Positions 49,979-59,164 of a stretch of DNA of 64,000 nucleotides are shown in pieces. This DNA comes from DATILI01 sp035476635 (lineage in GTDB: Bacteria > Pseudomonadota > Gammaproteobacteria > Burkholderiales > Burkholderiaceae_C): contig DATILI010000008.1 in assembly GCA_035476635.1 (NCBI GenBank), positions 32,888 to 96,887 of the forward strand. Reading direction: 5' to 3'. Each line of letters opens with the position of its first letter. The stretch's first letter is position 1. The notes below the pieces were generated by a model. It had not been told where the DNA came from. It saw nothing but the letters and a program-made list of their open reading frames with translations, and made no database searches. A program made the translations under genes and the position numbers.

Positions 49979-51793
49979 ATGGAACAACAAGAAGCCTTGG
50001 CCGAAGTGGCCGGGTTAGAAGAATTCGCGCGGGAAATCATCGACGATCAAGCCGTCGTACCGATGCCGGACGTATCGCCGGCCGCGTTGTCGGCCGCATC
50101 TGTTGCGTTGATGAGCGCGTGGTTGTTGATTGCCTGCGGCGGTGGCGGTGGAGGAGGCGGCGGCTTGGCGCCTGGCGCCGAATTGCCGGGCGGGGGCGGC
50201 ACGGCGCCCGCCCAGCCGGCGACCGAGGCCCGGCCCAGCGCGCTGGATGCGGCGCGATTTCTCACTCAGGGCAGTTTTGGCGCCACCTCGATCGAGGAAA
50301 TCGAGGCGCTGCGCGTCGACGGCTTCGAGCGTTGGCTCTGGAACCAGTTCAACGCACCGACCCAGCTGCACACCGCCTACCTGGATGCCCAGCGCACTCG
50401 CGATGGCAAGGACCGAGCCACCGATGAAATGAGCTACGAAGCCGTCTGGCAGCAATGGCTCCATGGCGCGGACCAGTTGCGCGGTCGCGTCGCCTTCGCC
50501 TTGAGCGAGATCGTGGTGGTCTCCAACATCGCACCGGACCTGCGGCCCTTTGCCATGTCGTCCTACATGGATCTGCTCAACCGCAACGCCTTCGGCAACT
50601 ACCGCACGCTGCTGGGCGAAGTCACGCTGCATCCGACGATGGGCTACTACCTGAACATGCTGGAGAGCGAGAAGGACGATGCGGCCAAGGGCATCCATCC
50701 CAACGAGAACTATGCACGGGAAGTGCTGCAGCTGTTCTCGATCGGCCTGGTGGAACTCAATATCGACGGCACGGCCAAAGCCAGCGGCGGCAAGCCGATT
50801 CCGACTTTTGGCGAGGCCGAAGTCAAGGGCTTCGCCAAGGCCTTCTCGGGCTGGAGTTTTGCGTCACTCGACGCCGCCCGCGCCGAGCAGTTCCACAAGG
50901 GTGACCAGAACCTGGACAGCAACTGGACCACGCCGATGAAGGCCTTTGCGTCCAAGCACTCGTCGGAGGCCAAGAAACTGCTGGGCAGCACGACGCTGCC
51001 GGGCGGACAGTCGCCGCAGAAGGACCTGGACGACGCGCTGGACAACATCTTCAACCATGCGAACGTCGGGCCCTTCATCGGCCGCCAGCTGATCCAGCGC
51101 CTGGTGACGAGCAATCCGAGCGCGGGCTACATCGAGCGCGTGGCGCGCACTTTCAACAACAACGGCGCCGGCGTGCGCGGCGACCTGAAGGCCGTGGTGC
51201 GCGCTGTGCTGCTCGATGCCGAGGCGCGCAGCGTGCCGGCGCAATCGACCAGCTACGGCAAGCAGCGCGAGCCGGTGGTCCGCTTTGCCAACTTGCTGCG
51301 GGCACTTGGCGCCAAGAGCAGGAGCGGCACCAACCGCATTCACTACCTCGATAGCTCCGACGACGGGCTGGGCCAGAGCCCGCTGCTGGCACCCTCAGTG
51401 TTCAATTTTTTCTCCCCCAATTACCGGCAGCCCGGTGCGATGTCCGCTGCGGGGCTGGTCGCACCCGAGTTCCAGATCACCACGGAGACCTCGGTGGTGG
51501 GCTCGCTCAATTTCTTCGCGCAGCTGATCAACTCCGAAGGCTATGGCGGCGGTGACCACAAGCTGGTGCTGGACCTGGCGCCCTTGCAGGCACTGGCCAA
51601 TGATCCCGCGGCGCTAGTGGCGCGCCTGGACCTGCTGCTGTTTGCAGCGCAGATGGGTACCACCACGCGCGAGCGCCTCACACGCATGCTCGCGGCCATG
51701 CCGGGCGGCAGCAATGCGCACAATCTCAAGAAGCGGGTGAAGGCGGCGCTCATCGTGACCGCCGTGGCGCCGGACTTCGTGATTCAAAAATAG
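49979..51793 (+). CDS. DUF1800 domain protein
   Basis: The 604-residue product has a lipobox-like segment LLIAC with Cys53, followed by nine glycines, and then the DUF1800 body (RFLTQGSFGATSIEEIEAL, HPNENYAREVLQLFSIGL, APSVFNFFSPNYRQPG). The hydrophobic segment is preceded by about 35 mostly acidic residues, long for a lipoprotein signal. GGAGGG at 49966-49971 nevertheless supports the ATG at 49979. DUF1800 and DUF1501 proteins are regularly encoded together and thought to be secreted, but their function is not established. Confidence 0.85.
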   Translation: MEQQEALAEVAGLEEFAREIIDDQAVVPMPDVSPAALSAASVALMSAWLLIACGGGGGGGGGLAPGAELPGGGGTAPAQPATEARPSALDAARFLTQGSFGATSIEEIEALRVDGFERWLWNQFNAPTQLHTAYLDAQRTRDGKDRATDEMSYEAVWQQWLHGADQLRGRVAFALSEIVVVSNIAPDLRPFAMSSYMDLLNRNAFGNYRTLLGEVTLHPTMGYYLNMLESEKDDAAKGIHPNENYAREVLQLFSIGLVELNIDGTAKASGGKPIPTFGEAEVKGFAKAFSGWSFASLDAARAEQFHKGDQNLDSNWTTPMKAFASKHSSEAKKLLGSTTLPGGQSPQKDLDDALDNIFNHANVGPFIGRQLIQRLVTSNPSAGYIERVARTFNNNGAGVRGDLKAVVRAVLLDAEARSVPAQSTSYGKQREPVVRFANLLRALGAKSRSGTNRIHYLDSSDDGLGQSPLLAPSVFNFFSPNYRQPGAMSAAGLVAPEFQITTETSVVGSLNFFAQLINSEGYGGGDHKLVLDLAPLQALANDPAALVARLDLLLFAAQMGTTTRERLTRMLAAMPGGSNAHNLKKRVKAALIVTAVAPDFVIQK

Positions 51794-51801
51794 GGTGCGG
51801 C

Positions 51802-53148
51802 ATGGATGCTTTCGAATTCCAAAGACGCCATTTCCTGAAGCTTGCCGGCGCTGCCGCGACCTCCGGGCTGGGCTTGACTACCTTGGCGCACCTGGGCGCA
51901 GCGGCGCAAACCGCGGGCGACTACAAGGCGCTGGTCTGCCTCTTCATGTTCGGCGGCAACGACGGCAACAACCTGCTCGTGCCGATGGAGACCGCGGAAT
52001 ATGGCCAATACCAGCGCGCGCGCACTAATCTCGCCTTGCCGCGTGCCGCCTTGCTGCCGATCCAGCCCAGCAATACGCCGGGCCAGCAGTTCGGCCTGCA
52101 CCCCTCCATGGCTGGCCTGCAAGGATTGTTCAGCCAGGGCAAGGCGGCAATCATTGCGAATGCCGGATCGCTCGTCGTGCCGACGACCAAGACGCAATTG
52201 AGCGCGCGCAGCGTGGCCGTGCCGGACAACCTTTATTCGCACTCCGACCAGCAGGCCCAGTGGCAAAGCGCCATCGTCGACCAGCCGCCGCGCAGCGGCT
52301 GGGGCGGGCGCATGGTGGAGCGCATGCTGGCGGCCGACGTGTCCAACCGCGGCTACGGCCTGGTGTCGGTGGCGGGCAGCAACCTCTGGGAGAACAGCGA
52401 CCGCACCCTGGCTGCCTACAAGGTATCGGCCTCCGGCAACTTCGGGTTTGATTTCTACAACGCCGGGGCCAAGGATCCGCTGTCAACCGCCATTGCCGAG
52501 ACGTTGGCCGAATCGCGCAGCCACCTGATGGAGAAAGCCTGGACCGATGTGGTGGGCCGCTCCATCGAGAACCAGCGCGTCCTGACGAGCGCGCTCGGCA
52601 GCTCGACCCTGGCCACGGTCTTCCCCGACACCAGCCTGGGCCGCCAGTTGCGCATGGTGGCCAGGCTGGTTTCCGCACGCGGGCAGCTCGGGTTGACGCG
52701 GCAGTGCTTCTTCTGTTCGATTGGCGGGTTTGATACGCACGGCGACGACCAGTTGCAGCGGCAAACCGAGCTGCTTGGCGAAATCAGCGCGGCCGTCACG
52801 GCGTTTTACGGCGCCACGGTGGAGCTGGGCATGCAGAACAACGTCACTCTGTTCTCGGGTTCGGATTTCGGCCGTACCTTCCAGAGCAATGGCCAGGGCT
52901 CGGACCACGCCTGGGGCAGCCACCATTTTGTGGTGGGCGGCGCGGTGAAGGGTGGGCAGCTCGTGGGCCGCTTTCAAAATCTGACGGTGAACGGCCCCGA
53001 CGATGCGGGCGATGGCAAATGGATTCCAACCATTGCCGTGGACCAGCTGGGTGGCACGCTGGGCCGCTGGTTTGGCGCAGGGTCCGCGCTGAGCGAGGTG
53101 TTTCCGCGCTTGACGAACTTCGACCCCGACCTGGGCTTCATGGCCTGA
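51802..53148 (+). CDS. DUF1501 domain protein with Tat-like signal
   Basis: The 448-residue product begins with RRHFLKLAGAAATSG, a probable twin-arginine signal. The DUF1501 body has LVCLFMFGGNDGNNLLVPM, a sulfatase-like metal-binding start, and GGFDTHGDD with SDFGRTF later. The fold is related to alkaline-phosphatase/sulfatase enzymes, though no substrate is known. It starts eight bases after the DUF1800 gene, confirming the pair. Confidence 0.88.
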   Translation: MDAFEFQRRHFLKLAGAAATSGLGLTTLAHLGAAAQTAGDYKALVCLFMFGGNDGNNLLVPMETAEYGQYQRARTNLALPRAALLPIQPSNTPGQQFGLHPSMAGLQGLFSQGKAAIIANAGSLVVPTTKTQLSARSVAVPDNLYSHSDQQAQWQSAIVDQPPRSGWGGRMVERMLAADVSNRGYGLVSVAGSNLWENSDRTLAAYKVSASGNFGFDFYNAGAKDPLSTAIAETLAESRSHLMEKAWTDVVGRSIENQRVLTSALGSSTLATVFPDTSLGRQLRMVARLVSARGQLGLTRQCFFCSIGGFDTHGDDQLQRQTELLGEISAAVTAFYGATVELGMQNNVTLFSGSDFGRTFQSNGQGSDHAWGSHHFVVGGAVKGGQLVGRFQNLTVNGPDDAGDGKWIPTIAVDQLGGTLGRWFGAGSALSEVFPRLTNFDPDLGFMA

Positions 53149-53160
53149 GCAGAGAAGGAC

Positions 53161-53664
53161 TCAGCGGCGGGCCAGGCGCACGAGCAAGGCGATGGCGACC
53201 AGGCTGATGGCGGCGAAGCAGAGAAACGACCAGTTCGCGATCGAGCCGCCGAGAAAGGTCCAGTCGATCTGCGTGCAGTCGCCGCTGCCCTTGAAGATCA
53301 TCGGAATCGCGCGCTTGAGCGGAAAGGTCTCGATCATTCCGTAGAAGTCGCGGCCGCAGGTGGCAATTTCGGGCGGGTACCACTGCAGCCAGCTCTGGCG
53401 TGCGGCGACGAAGGCGCCGAATCCGGCGGTCAAAAGCATCAACAGAATTCCGCCGATCTGGATCCCTTTGCGGCCTGAAAATGCCGTGACACCGGCAATG
53501 ATGGCGACCAGGAAAAGTGCGTAGCGCTGCACGATGCACATCGGACAGGGCTCCAGGCCCACCACATGCTGCAGATACAGGCCAAAGGCCAGCATGCCAA
53601 TGCAAACCAGGCTCACGGCTGCCAGCACACGACGCGGTGCCGCGTCAAACCACTTCAACAACAT
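53161..53664 (-). CDS. dsbB: Disulfide bond formation protein B
   Basis: The 167-residue product has four membrane segments and the two cysteine pairs of DsbB: C40/C43 in EPCPMC and C103/C130 in the second periplasmic loop. It reoxidises DsbA and passes electrons to quinone. It is convergent with the DUF1501 gene and lies 45 bases after cysA on the same strand. Confidence 0.95.
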   Translation of the reverse strand: MLLKWFDAAPRRVLAAVSLVCIGMLAFGLYLQHVVGLEPCPMCIVQRYALFLVAIIAGVTAFSGRKGIQIGGILLMLLTAGFGAFVAARQSWLQWYPPEIATCGRDFYGMIETFPLKRAIPMIFKGSGDCTQIDWTFLGGSIANWSFLCFAAISLVAIALLVRLARR

Positions 53665-53709
53665 TGCTTGAAACTTTCACTTGGGCGCGGGCCCGTCAGC
53701 AAAAAGCTT

Positions 53710-54840
53710 TCAGGCTGCGTCTTCAACAAACACCCTCGCGCGACGCGGTGTGACCACCAGTGTCTCGCCCTCGCGGAAACCCAGATCCTTGAACTGCTGC
53801 GCAGGAATTTGCGCCTCGATCACGGAGTCTGCGGAAGCATTGTCCCCGGGTTTTCCAGTCGGTTTGTGGTCTTCCGCGGCAATAAGTTCCAGCCGTGCGA
53901 TCGGGCCGACCACAATCGCCCGGCTGAGCTGCACCACCATGCCCCGCTGCTTTCCGGTCGCGTCCACGCCTTGCCCGGGCGAATAGCGCTGCACATCGAG
54001 GTCATGCGGCCGTACATAGGCGAAGGCCTTGGCGTCCTGCGCGTCGCGGTGCTCGGGAGAATCCAGGCGAATGCCTTCCAGATGCACCTCGCCCTCGTGG
54101 GCACGGCCATGGAACAGGTTGACGTCGCCCAGGAAGCCGTAGACGAAGGGGCTGGCCGGATAGTCCCAGACCTCCTGCGGCGAACCGACCTGCTCGATCT
54201 GGCCGGCATTCATCAGCACTACGCGGTCGGCCACTTCCAGCGCCTCTTCCTGGTCGTGCGTCACGAAGATGCTGGTCACGTGCAGGTCGTCATGCAGGCG
54301 GCGCAGCCAGCGGCGCAACTCCTTGCGTACCTTGGCGTCCAGCGCGCCGAACGGTTCATCGAGCAGCAATACCTTGGGTTCCACCGCGAGCGCGCGGGCC
54401 AGTGCAATGCGCTGGCGCTGGCCGCCGGAAAGCTGCGCGGGGTAGCGGTCGGCCAGCCAGTCGAGCTGCACCAGGTTGAGCAGGGAGTGCACTTTCTCCG
54501 CGATCTGCGCGTCGCTCGGGCGCGTGGTGCGCGGCTTCATGCGCAGGCCGAAGGCCACGTTGTCGAACACCGTCATGTGGCGAAACAGCGCGTAGTGCTG
54601 GAACACGAAGCCGACGTTGCGCTCGCGCACATGCAGGTCGGTCGCGTCTGCGCCAGCGAACAGGATGCTGCCGCGGTCGGCCGATTCCAGCCCCGCGATG
54701 ATGCGCAACAGCGTGGTCTTGCCGCAGCCCGAGGGGCCAAGCAGCGCGACCAGCTCGCCGGGTTCAATGTCCAGGCTCACGCCCTTCAAGGCCTGGAAAG
54801 CGCCAAAGTTCTTGGCGACGTTGCGGATTTCGATGCCCAT
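53710..54840 (-). CDS. cysA: Sulfate/thiosulfate ABC transporter, ATP-binding protein
   Basis: The 376-residue product has Walker A GPSGCGKT at 35-42, LSGGQRQR, LLLDEPFGALDAKVRKEL and VTHDQEEA; the C-terminal TOBE part begins near residue 240. The wording NVGFVFQHYALFRHMTVFDNVAFGL is typical of CysA. It drives sulfate uptake through CysTW, whose genes lie just upstream in the same operon. Confidence 0.95.
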   Translation of the reverse strand: MGIEIRNVAKNFGAFQALKGVSLDIEPGELVALLGPSGCGKTTLLRIIAGLESADRGSILFAGADATDLHVRERNVGFVFQHYALFRHMTVFDNVAFGLRMKPRTTRPSDAQIAEKVHSLLNLVQLDWLADRYPAQLSGGQRQRIALARALAVEPKVLLLDEPFGALDAKVRKELRRWLRRLHDDLHVTSIFVTHDQEEALEVADRVVLMNAGQIEQVGSPQEVWDYPASPFVYGFLGDVNLFHGRAHEGEVHLEGIRLDSPEHRDAQDAKAFAYVRPHDLDVQRYSPGQGVDATGKQRGMVVQLSRAIVVGPIARLELIAAEDHKPTGKPGDNASADSVIEAQIPAQQFKDLGFREGETLVVTPRRARVFVEDAA

Positions 54841-54853
54841 GGGTAATTTCCTG

Positions 54854-55795
54854 TCAAACAGTCCAGCTGACCGCCGTGGTGGGCGCCAGTTTCAAGGGGG
54901 TGGCGGAGCTGGCCTCCTGCGCCGGGCGCTCCATGGGAAGGGCGGCGGCGTTGCGTTCACTCGCGTGGCGCCACTCCACCAGCGACTTCAGCGCCAGTGT
55001 GACCAGGGCCAGCAAGGCCAGCAGCGAGGCCACCGCGAACGATGCCGCGAACTGGTATTCGTTGTAGAGAATTTCCACATGCAGCGGGATGGTGTTGGTC
55101 ATGCCGCGGATATGGCCGGACACTACGGACACGGCGCCGAATTCACCCATGGCGCGCGCATTGCACAAGATCACGCCATACAGCAGACCCCACTTGATGT
55201 TGGGCAGCGTGACGTGCCAGAAGGTTTGCCAGCCGCTGGCGCCCAGCACCAGCGCGGCCTGCTCTTCTTCCGTGCCTTGCGACTGCATCAACGGAATCAG
55301 TTCGCGCGCGACAAACGGGAATGTCACGAACACTGTCGCCAGCACGATGCCGGGCAGGGCGAAGATGACCTTCAAGTCCCAGCCCTGCAGCGAAGGCCCG
55401 AGCCAGCCCTGCAGGCCGAAGACCAGCACATAGATCAGGCCGGCCACCACGGGTGAGACCGAGAAGGGCAGGTCGATCAGGGTGATCAGCACCTGCTTGC
55501 CGCGAAACTCGAACTTGGCGATCGCCCAGGCCGCGGCCACGCCGAAAACCAGGTTCAGCGGCACCGAGATGGCGGCGGCCATCAGGGTCAGTTTCACGGC
55601 CGAGAGCGCGTCTGGGTCGGCCAGCGACTCGAAGTACACCGGCACGCCTTTGCGGAACGCCTCGAAGAACACGGTTGCCAGTGGCAGCAGCAGGAACAGG
55701 GCGATGAACCCGAGGCCGAGAGTCAGCAACAGCGCCTTGACCCAGGCTGGTTCGCGCAGCGCTATTTGCGTTGGAGAAATGGCGGGCGCGCTCAT
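54854..55795 (-). CDS. cysW: Sulfate ABC transporter permease CysW
   Basis: The 313-residue product has six membrane segments and the ABC permease loop (GTEEEQAALVLGASGWQTFWHVTLPNIKWG). Its wording NARAMGEFGAVSVVSGHIRGMTNT is typical of CysW. The start overlaps the cysT stop as ATGA, and cysA follows 13 bases later. Confidence 0.95.
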   Translation of the reverse strand: MSAPAISPTQIALREPAWVKALLLTLGLGFIALFLLLPLATVFFEAFRKGVPVYFESLADPDALSAVKLTLMAAAISVPLNLVFGVAAAWAIAKFEFRGKQVLITLIDLPFSVSPVVAGLIYVLVFGLQGWLGPSLQGWDLKVIFALPGIVLATVFVTFPFVARELIPLMQSQGTEEEQAALVLGASGWQTFWHVTLPNIKWGLLYGVILCNARAMGEFGAVSVVSGHIRGMTNTIPLHVEILYNEYQFAASFAVASLLALLALVTLALKSLVEWRHASERNAAALPMERPAQEASSATPLKLAPTTAVSWTV

Positions 55796-56697
55796 CGACC
55801 ACCTCCGCTGCGCCTGCGCTGCCAGGCCTGCAGGCCGTTGATGAGCAACAGCAGCAGGAACGAGAACAGCAGCATGGTCACCGCGATGGCGGTGGCGCCG
55901 GCATAGTCGTACTGCTCCAGCTTGGTGATGATGAGCAGCGGCGTGATCTCCGAGACCATGGGCATGTTGCCGGCAATGAAGATGACCGAGCCGTACTCGC
56001 CGATGGCCCGCGCGAATGCGAGCGTGAAGCCGGTCAGCAAGGCCGGCAGGATGGTCGGCAGGATGACATGACGAAAGGTCTGCCAGCGGTTGGCGCCCAG
56101 GCAGGCGGCCGCTTCTTCCAGCTCCTTTTCCACATCCTCCAGCACCGGCTGCACCGTGCGCACCACGAACGGCAGGCCGATGAAGATCAGCGCCAGCACC
56201 ACGCCGATGGGCGTGAAGGCGATCTTGATGCCGAATGGCTCGAACCAGCGGCCGATCCAGCCGTTGGGTGCATACAGCGCCGCCAGCGCAATGCCGGCAA
56301 CGGCCGTGGGCAGGGCAAACGGCAGGTCGACCAAGGCATCGATGATCTTCTTGCCGGGAAAGCTGTAGCGCACGAGGACCCAGGCGATGATCAGGCCGAA
56401 CAAACCATTGACCAGCGCCGCCAGCAGCGAGGCGCCGAACGTCAGCCGGTAGGAGGCCAGCACGCGCGGCGACGCGACGGCCGCCCACAGCTGCTCCCAA
56501 TTGAGCGTGGCCGTCTTGAACAACAGCGCCGACATCGGGATCAGGACGATCAGGCTCAGATAGAGCAGGGTGTAGCCCAGCGTGAGATTGAAGCCGGGCA
56601 GGACTTTGCGCGCACCCCGGGCACCGTTCGTGGCACCACGCGTTGGATCGGGCGTTGAATCGGGCGCGCCCGGCAGTGCGATGGAAGCGACGGACAT
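55792..56697 (-). CDS. cysT: Sulfate ABC transporter permease CysT
   Basis: The 301-residue product has a polar N-terminus of about 35 residues and six membrane segments. The loop reads EEAAACLGANRWQTFRHVILPTILPALLTG, and FARAIGEYGSVIFIAGNMP is typical of CysT. It forms the sulfate channel with CysW. A 49-base gap separates it from the hydrolase gene upstream, so the operon may include that gene. No sulfate-binding protein gene (sbp or cysP) is in the window. Confidence 0.95.
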   Translation of the reverse strand: MSVASIALPGAPDSTPDPTRGATNGARGARKVLPGFNLTLGYTLLYLSLIVLIPMSALLFKTATLNWEQLWAAVASPRVLASYRLTFGASLLAALVNGLFGLIIAWVLVRYSFPGKKIIDALVDLPFALPTAVAGIALAALYAPNGWIGRWFEPFGIKIAFTPIGVVLALIFIGLPFVVRTVQPVLEDVEKELEEAAACLGANRWQTFRHVILPTILPALLTGFTLAFARAIGEYGSVIFIAGNMPMVSEITPLLIITKLEQYDYAGATAIAVTMLLFSFLLLLLINGLQAWQRRRSGGGR

Positions 56698-56746
56698 TAC
56701 GGGGCTCCGGTGTCCGTCTTGGCGGACACTCTGTTTGACGTCGAGA

Positions 56747-57328
56747 TCATGCGGTTTCCAGTGCCTTGGGCGAGGAAGCGGGGAGCGGGGCCAACGCGTT
56801 GTCGCCCACCAGGGATTGCAAAAGAGCCAGGCCCAGCGGCCATTCGCCGTGGCCGGATTCGATGTTGATGTGCCCGGCGTCCTGCAGGCGCACGAACTCG
56901 CTGCCCCAGGCGCGGGCATAGGCGCCGGCCAGGCGGATCGGGCAATACGGGTCGTTGCTGCTGGCCACCAGCACGCTGCGGTAGGGCAGCTTGCTGAAGG
57001 GCACGGGCGCGAAATCACTGAGGATGGCGCGGCGCTCGGGGTCGGCTGGCGCCACCAGCAAGGCGCCCTGGATGCGCGCCGCCGCTTCCGCGGGCAGGTG
57101 CGTGGTGGCAATGCAGCCCAGGCTGTGCGCGGCGATCACCACCGGCCCCGGTGCTTGGAGCACCTGCCGGGCGAGCGAATCAACCCAGGCGCTTTGCGTC
57201 GGGGTGATCCAGTCGTCCTGCACCACGCGGCCGGCACCGGGCAGCCGCGCGGCCCACAGGCTCTGCCAGTGGCCGGGCCCGGAGTCGCGCCAACCGGGCA
57301 CGATGATGATGCTGGCCTGCGCTGTCAT
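56747..57328 (-). CDS. RBBP9/YdeN-family alpha/beta hydrolase
   Basis: The 193-residue product has the family beginning (IIIVPGWRDSGPGHWQSLW), a probable triad Ser69 (AHSLGC), Asp126 (SSNDPYC) and His153 (DAGHINIESGHG). These small serine hydrolases have no settled physiological substrate. It is the first gene ahead of cysTWA on the same strand, so it probably shares their sulfur-responsive promoter, whose candidate site is at 57397-57411. Confidence 0.87.
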   Translation of the reverse strand: MTAQASIIIVPGWRDSGPGHWQSLWAARLPGAGRVVQDDWITPTQSAWVDSLARQVLQAPGPVVIAAHSLGCIATTHLPAEAAARIQGALLVAPADPERRAILSDFAPVPFSKLPYRSVLVASSNDPYCPIRLAGAYARAWGSEFVRLQDAGHINIESGHGEWPLGLALLQSLVGDNALAPLPASSPKALETA

Positions 57329-57396
57329 GTTTGCTCTTTGTGAATGCGTCGGTGAATGGGTTTTGAGGCATTGTGGTCAGCGCGTCTTAAAACTCA

Positions 57397-57411
57397 AACG
57401 AATATATCGTT
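57397..57411. promoter_or_regulatory. Candidate CysB-type site before the sulfate operon
   Basis: AACGA-ATATA-TCGTT is an inverted repeat in an AT-rich stretch of the 203-base region between the divergent hydrolase-cysTWA and HD-GYP genes. Its place upstream of sulfate uptake genes suggests a LysR-type regulator such as CysB, which is inference. Confidence 0.4.
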
Positions 57412-57531
57412 GTTAATTTATCCATATCCAGCTATAAGACTTGTGCTTGGCCGGCGTCCCGCATGTAACCAACCGTGACGGCTCCATTAAGATCGAGTCC
57501 GACACCTGTGGACAGAGAGAAAAGGGCGCAT

Positions 57532-59160
57532 ATGACCATGGACCCCACCGAAGGGCTGCTTCGCCGCCTGGAGCAGCTCAATGAGATCGGCAGTGCGCTC
57601 TCCAAGGAGCGCGACATCCATCGCCTGCTCGAAACCATCCTGGTGGCGGCCAAGACGATTACCCATGCCGACGGCGGCACGCTGTACCGCGTGACGGAAG
57701 ACGGGCGCGCCCTGCGCTTCGAGATCGTGCGCACCGATTCGCTCAACATCGCGCGTGGCGGCACCACGGGCCAGGCCATCACCTTTCCCAACCTCCCTCT
57801 GGCCGATGAAAATGGCCAGCCCAACGATGGCATGGTGGCGGCCTACGCGGCCATTCACGACCGCACGGTCAACATCACCGATGCCTATGCCCACGAGGGC
57901 GGCTTCGATTTTTCCGGCACGCGCGGCTTTGACCAGCGCACCGGGTACCGCTCGGAATCGTTCCTGACGGTGCCAATGAAGAATCACGACGGCGAAGTGA
58001 TCGGCGTGCTGCAGCTGATCAATGCGCTGGACCGCGACACGGGCAAGGTCGTGGCGTTCTCGTTGGCGGACCAGAGCCTGGCCGAGTCGCTGGCGTCGCA
58101 GGCGGCGATCGCTCTGACCAACCGGCTCCTGATCACGCAGCTGGAAGACCTTTTCGAATCCTTCATCAACCTGATCAACGCGGCCATCGACGAAAAATCG
58201 CCCTATACCGGCAAGCACTGCGAAAGAGTGCCCGCGCTGACCATGATGCTGGCCGAGGCGGCGTCCGCCACCACGGAAGGGCCGTTGGCCGAATTCCAGA
58301 TGAGCGAGCGCGACCGCTACGAGCTCAAGATCGCCGGCCTGCTGCACGATTGCGGCAAGATCACCACGCCAGTCCACGTGGTGGACAAGGCAACCAAGCT
58401 GCAAACCCTGTACGACCGCATCGACCTGGTGGACACACGCTTCGAGGTCCTCAAGCGCGACGCCGAGATCGAAGCCCTGCACCAGAAACTGTCCCTGCGC
58501 AGCGCGCGCGACGCCAAGGCCGAGGCGCAGGTGGACGCGCGCCTGCAGGAGACGCTGCATGAAATCCAGGACGACCGCGACTTCCTGCGCAAGACCAACA
58601 TTGGCGGTGAAGCGGTGGCGCCCGAGGTGCTGCAGCGCGTGCGCAACATCGGCAGCCAGCACAACTGGCGCAACCCCGAGGGTGTGCTGACCGATTTTCT
58701 TTCGGCCGACGAGGTGGAGAACCTCACCATCCGCGCCGGCACGCTGACGCAAAAAGAGCGCAACACCATCAACCACCACATCGTGGCCACCATCAACATG
58801 CTGGAGAAGCTGCCGTGGCCGCGGCACCTGAAAAACGTGCCTGAGTATGCCGGCGGCCACCATGAGCGGATGGACGGCAAGGGTTACCCCAAGGGGCTGC
58901 GGCGCGAGCAGATGTCGTGGCAGGCGCGCATGATGGGTATTGCCGACATCTTCGAGGCGCTGACCGCGGCGGACCGCCCGTACAAGCCCGGCATGAGCCT
59001 GTCGCAGGCGCTGTCCATCATGGTGAAGTTCAAGAACAACGGCCACATCGACCCCGACCTGTTCGATGTGTTCCTGCAAGAAGGGGTCTACCGCCGCTAT
59101 GCAGATCAGTTTCTGGATGCGGGGCAGGTGGACGAAGTGGACCTGGCCTTGCTGGACTGA
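57532..59160 (+). CDS. GAF-HD-GYP domain protein, probable c-di-GMP phosphodiesterase
   Basis: The 542-residue product has a GAF domain at about 20-200, then an HD domain with HD at 272-273 (LLHDCGKITTP) and the HHE...GYP part at 443-453 (GGHHERMDGKGYPKG). All three signature blocks are intact, so hydrolysis of c-di-GMP is likely. About 160 residues, partly coiled-coil in look, separate HD from the GYP block, longer than in simple HD-GYP proteins. No receiver or membrane segment is present, so the GAF domain is the likely sensor. AAAAGGG precedes the ATG. Confidence 0.87.
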   Translation: MTMDPTEGLLRRLEQLNEIGSALSKERDIHRLLETILVAAKTITHADGGTLYRVTEDGRALRFEIVRTDSLNIARGGTTGQAITFPNLPLADENGQPNDGMVAAYAAIHDRTVNITDAYAHEGGFDFSGTRGFDQRTGYRSESFLTVPMKNHDGEVIGVLQLINALDRDTGKVVAFSLADQSLAESLASQAAIALTNRLLITQLEDLFESFINLINAAIDEKSPYTGKHCERVPALTMMLAEAASATTEGPLAEFQMSERDRYELKIAGLLHDCGKITTPVHVVDKATKLQTLYDRIDLVDTRFEVLKRDAEIEALHQKLSLRSARDAKAEAQVDARLQETLHEIQDDRDFLRKTNIGGEAVAPEVLQRVRNIGSQHNWRNPEGVLTDFLSADEVENLTIRAGTLTQKERNTINHHIVATINMLEKLPWPRHLKNVPEYAGGHHERMDGKGYPKGLRREQMSWQARMMGIADIFEALTAADRPYKPGMSLSQALSIMVKFKNNGHIDPDLFDVFLQEGVYRRYADQFLDAGQVDEVDLALLD

Positions 59161-59164
59161 GGTT

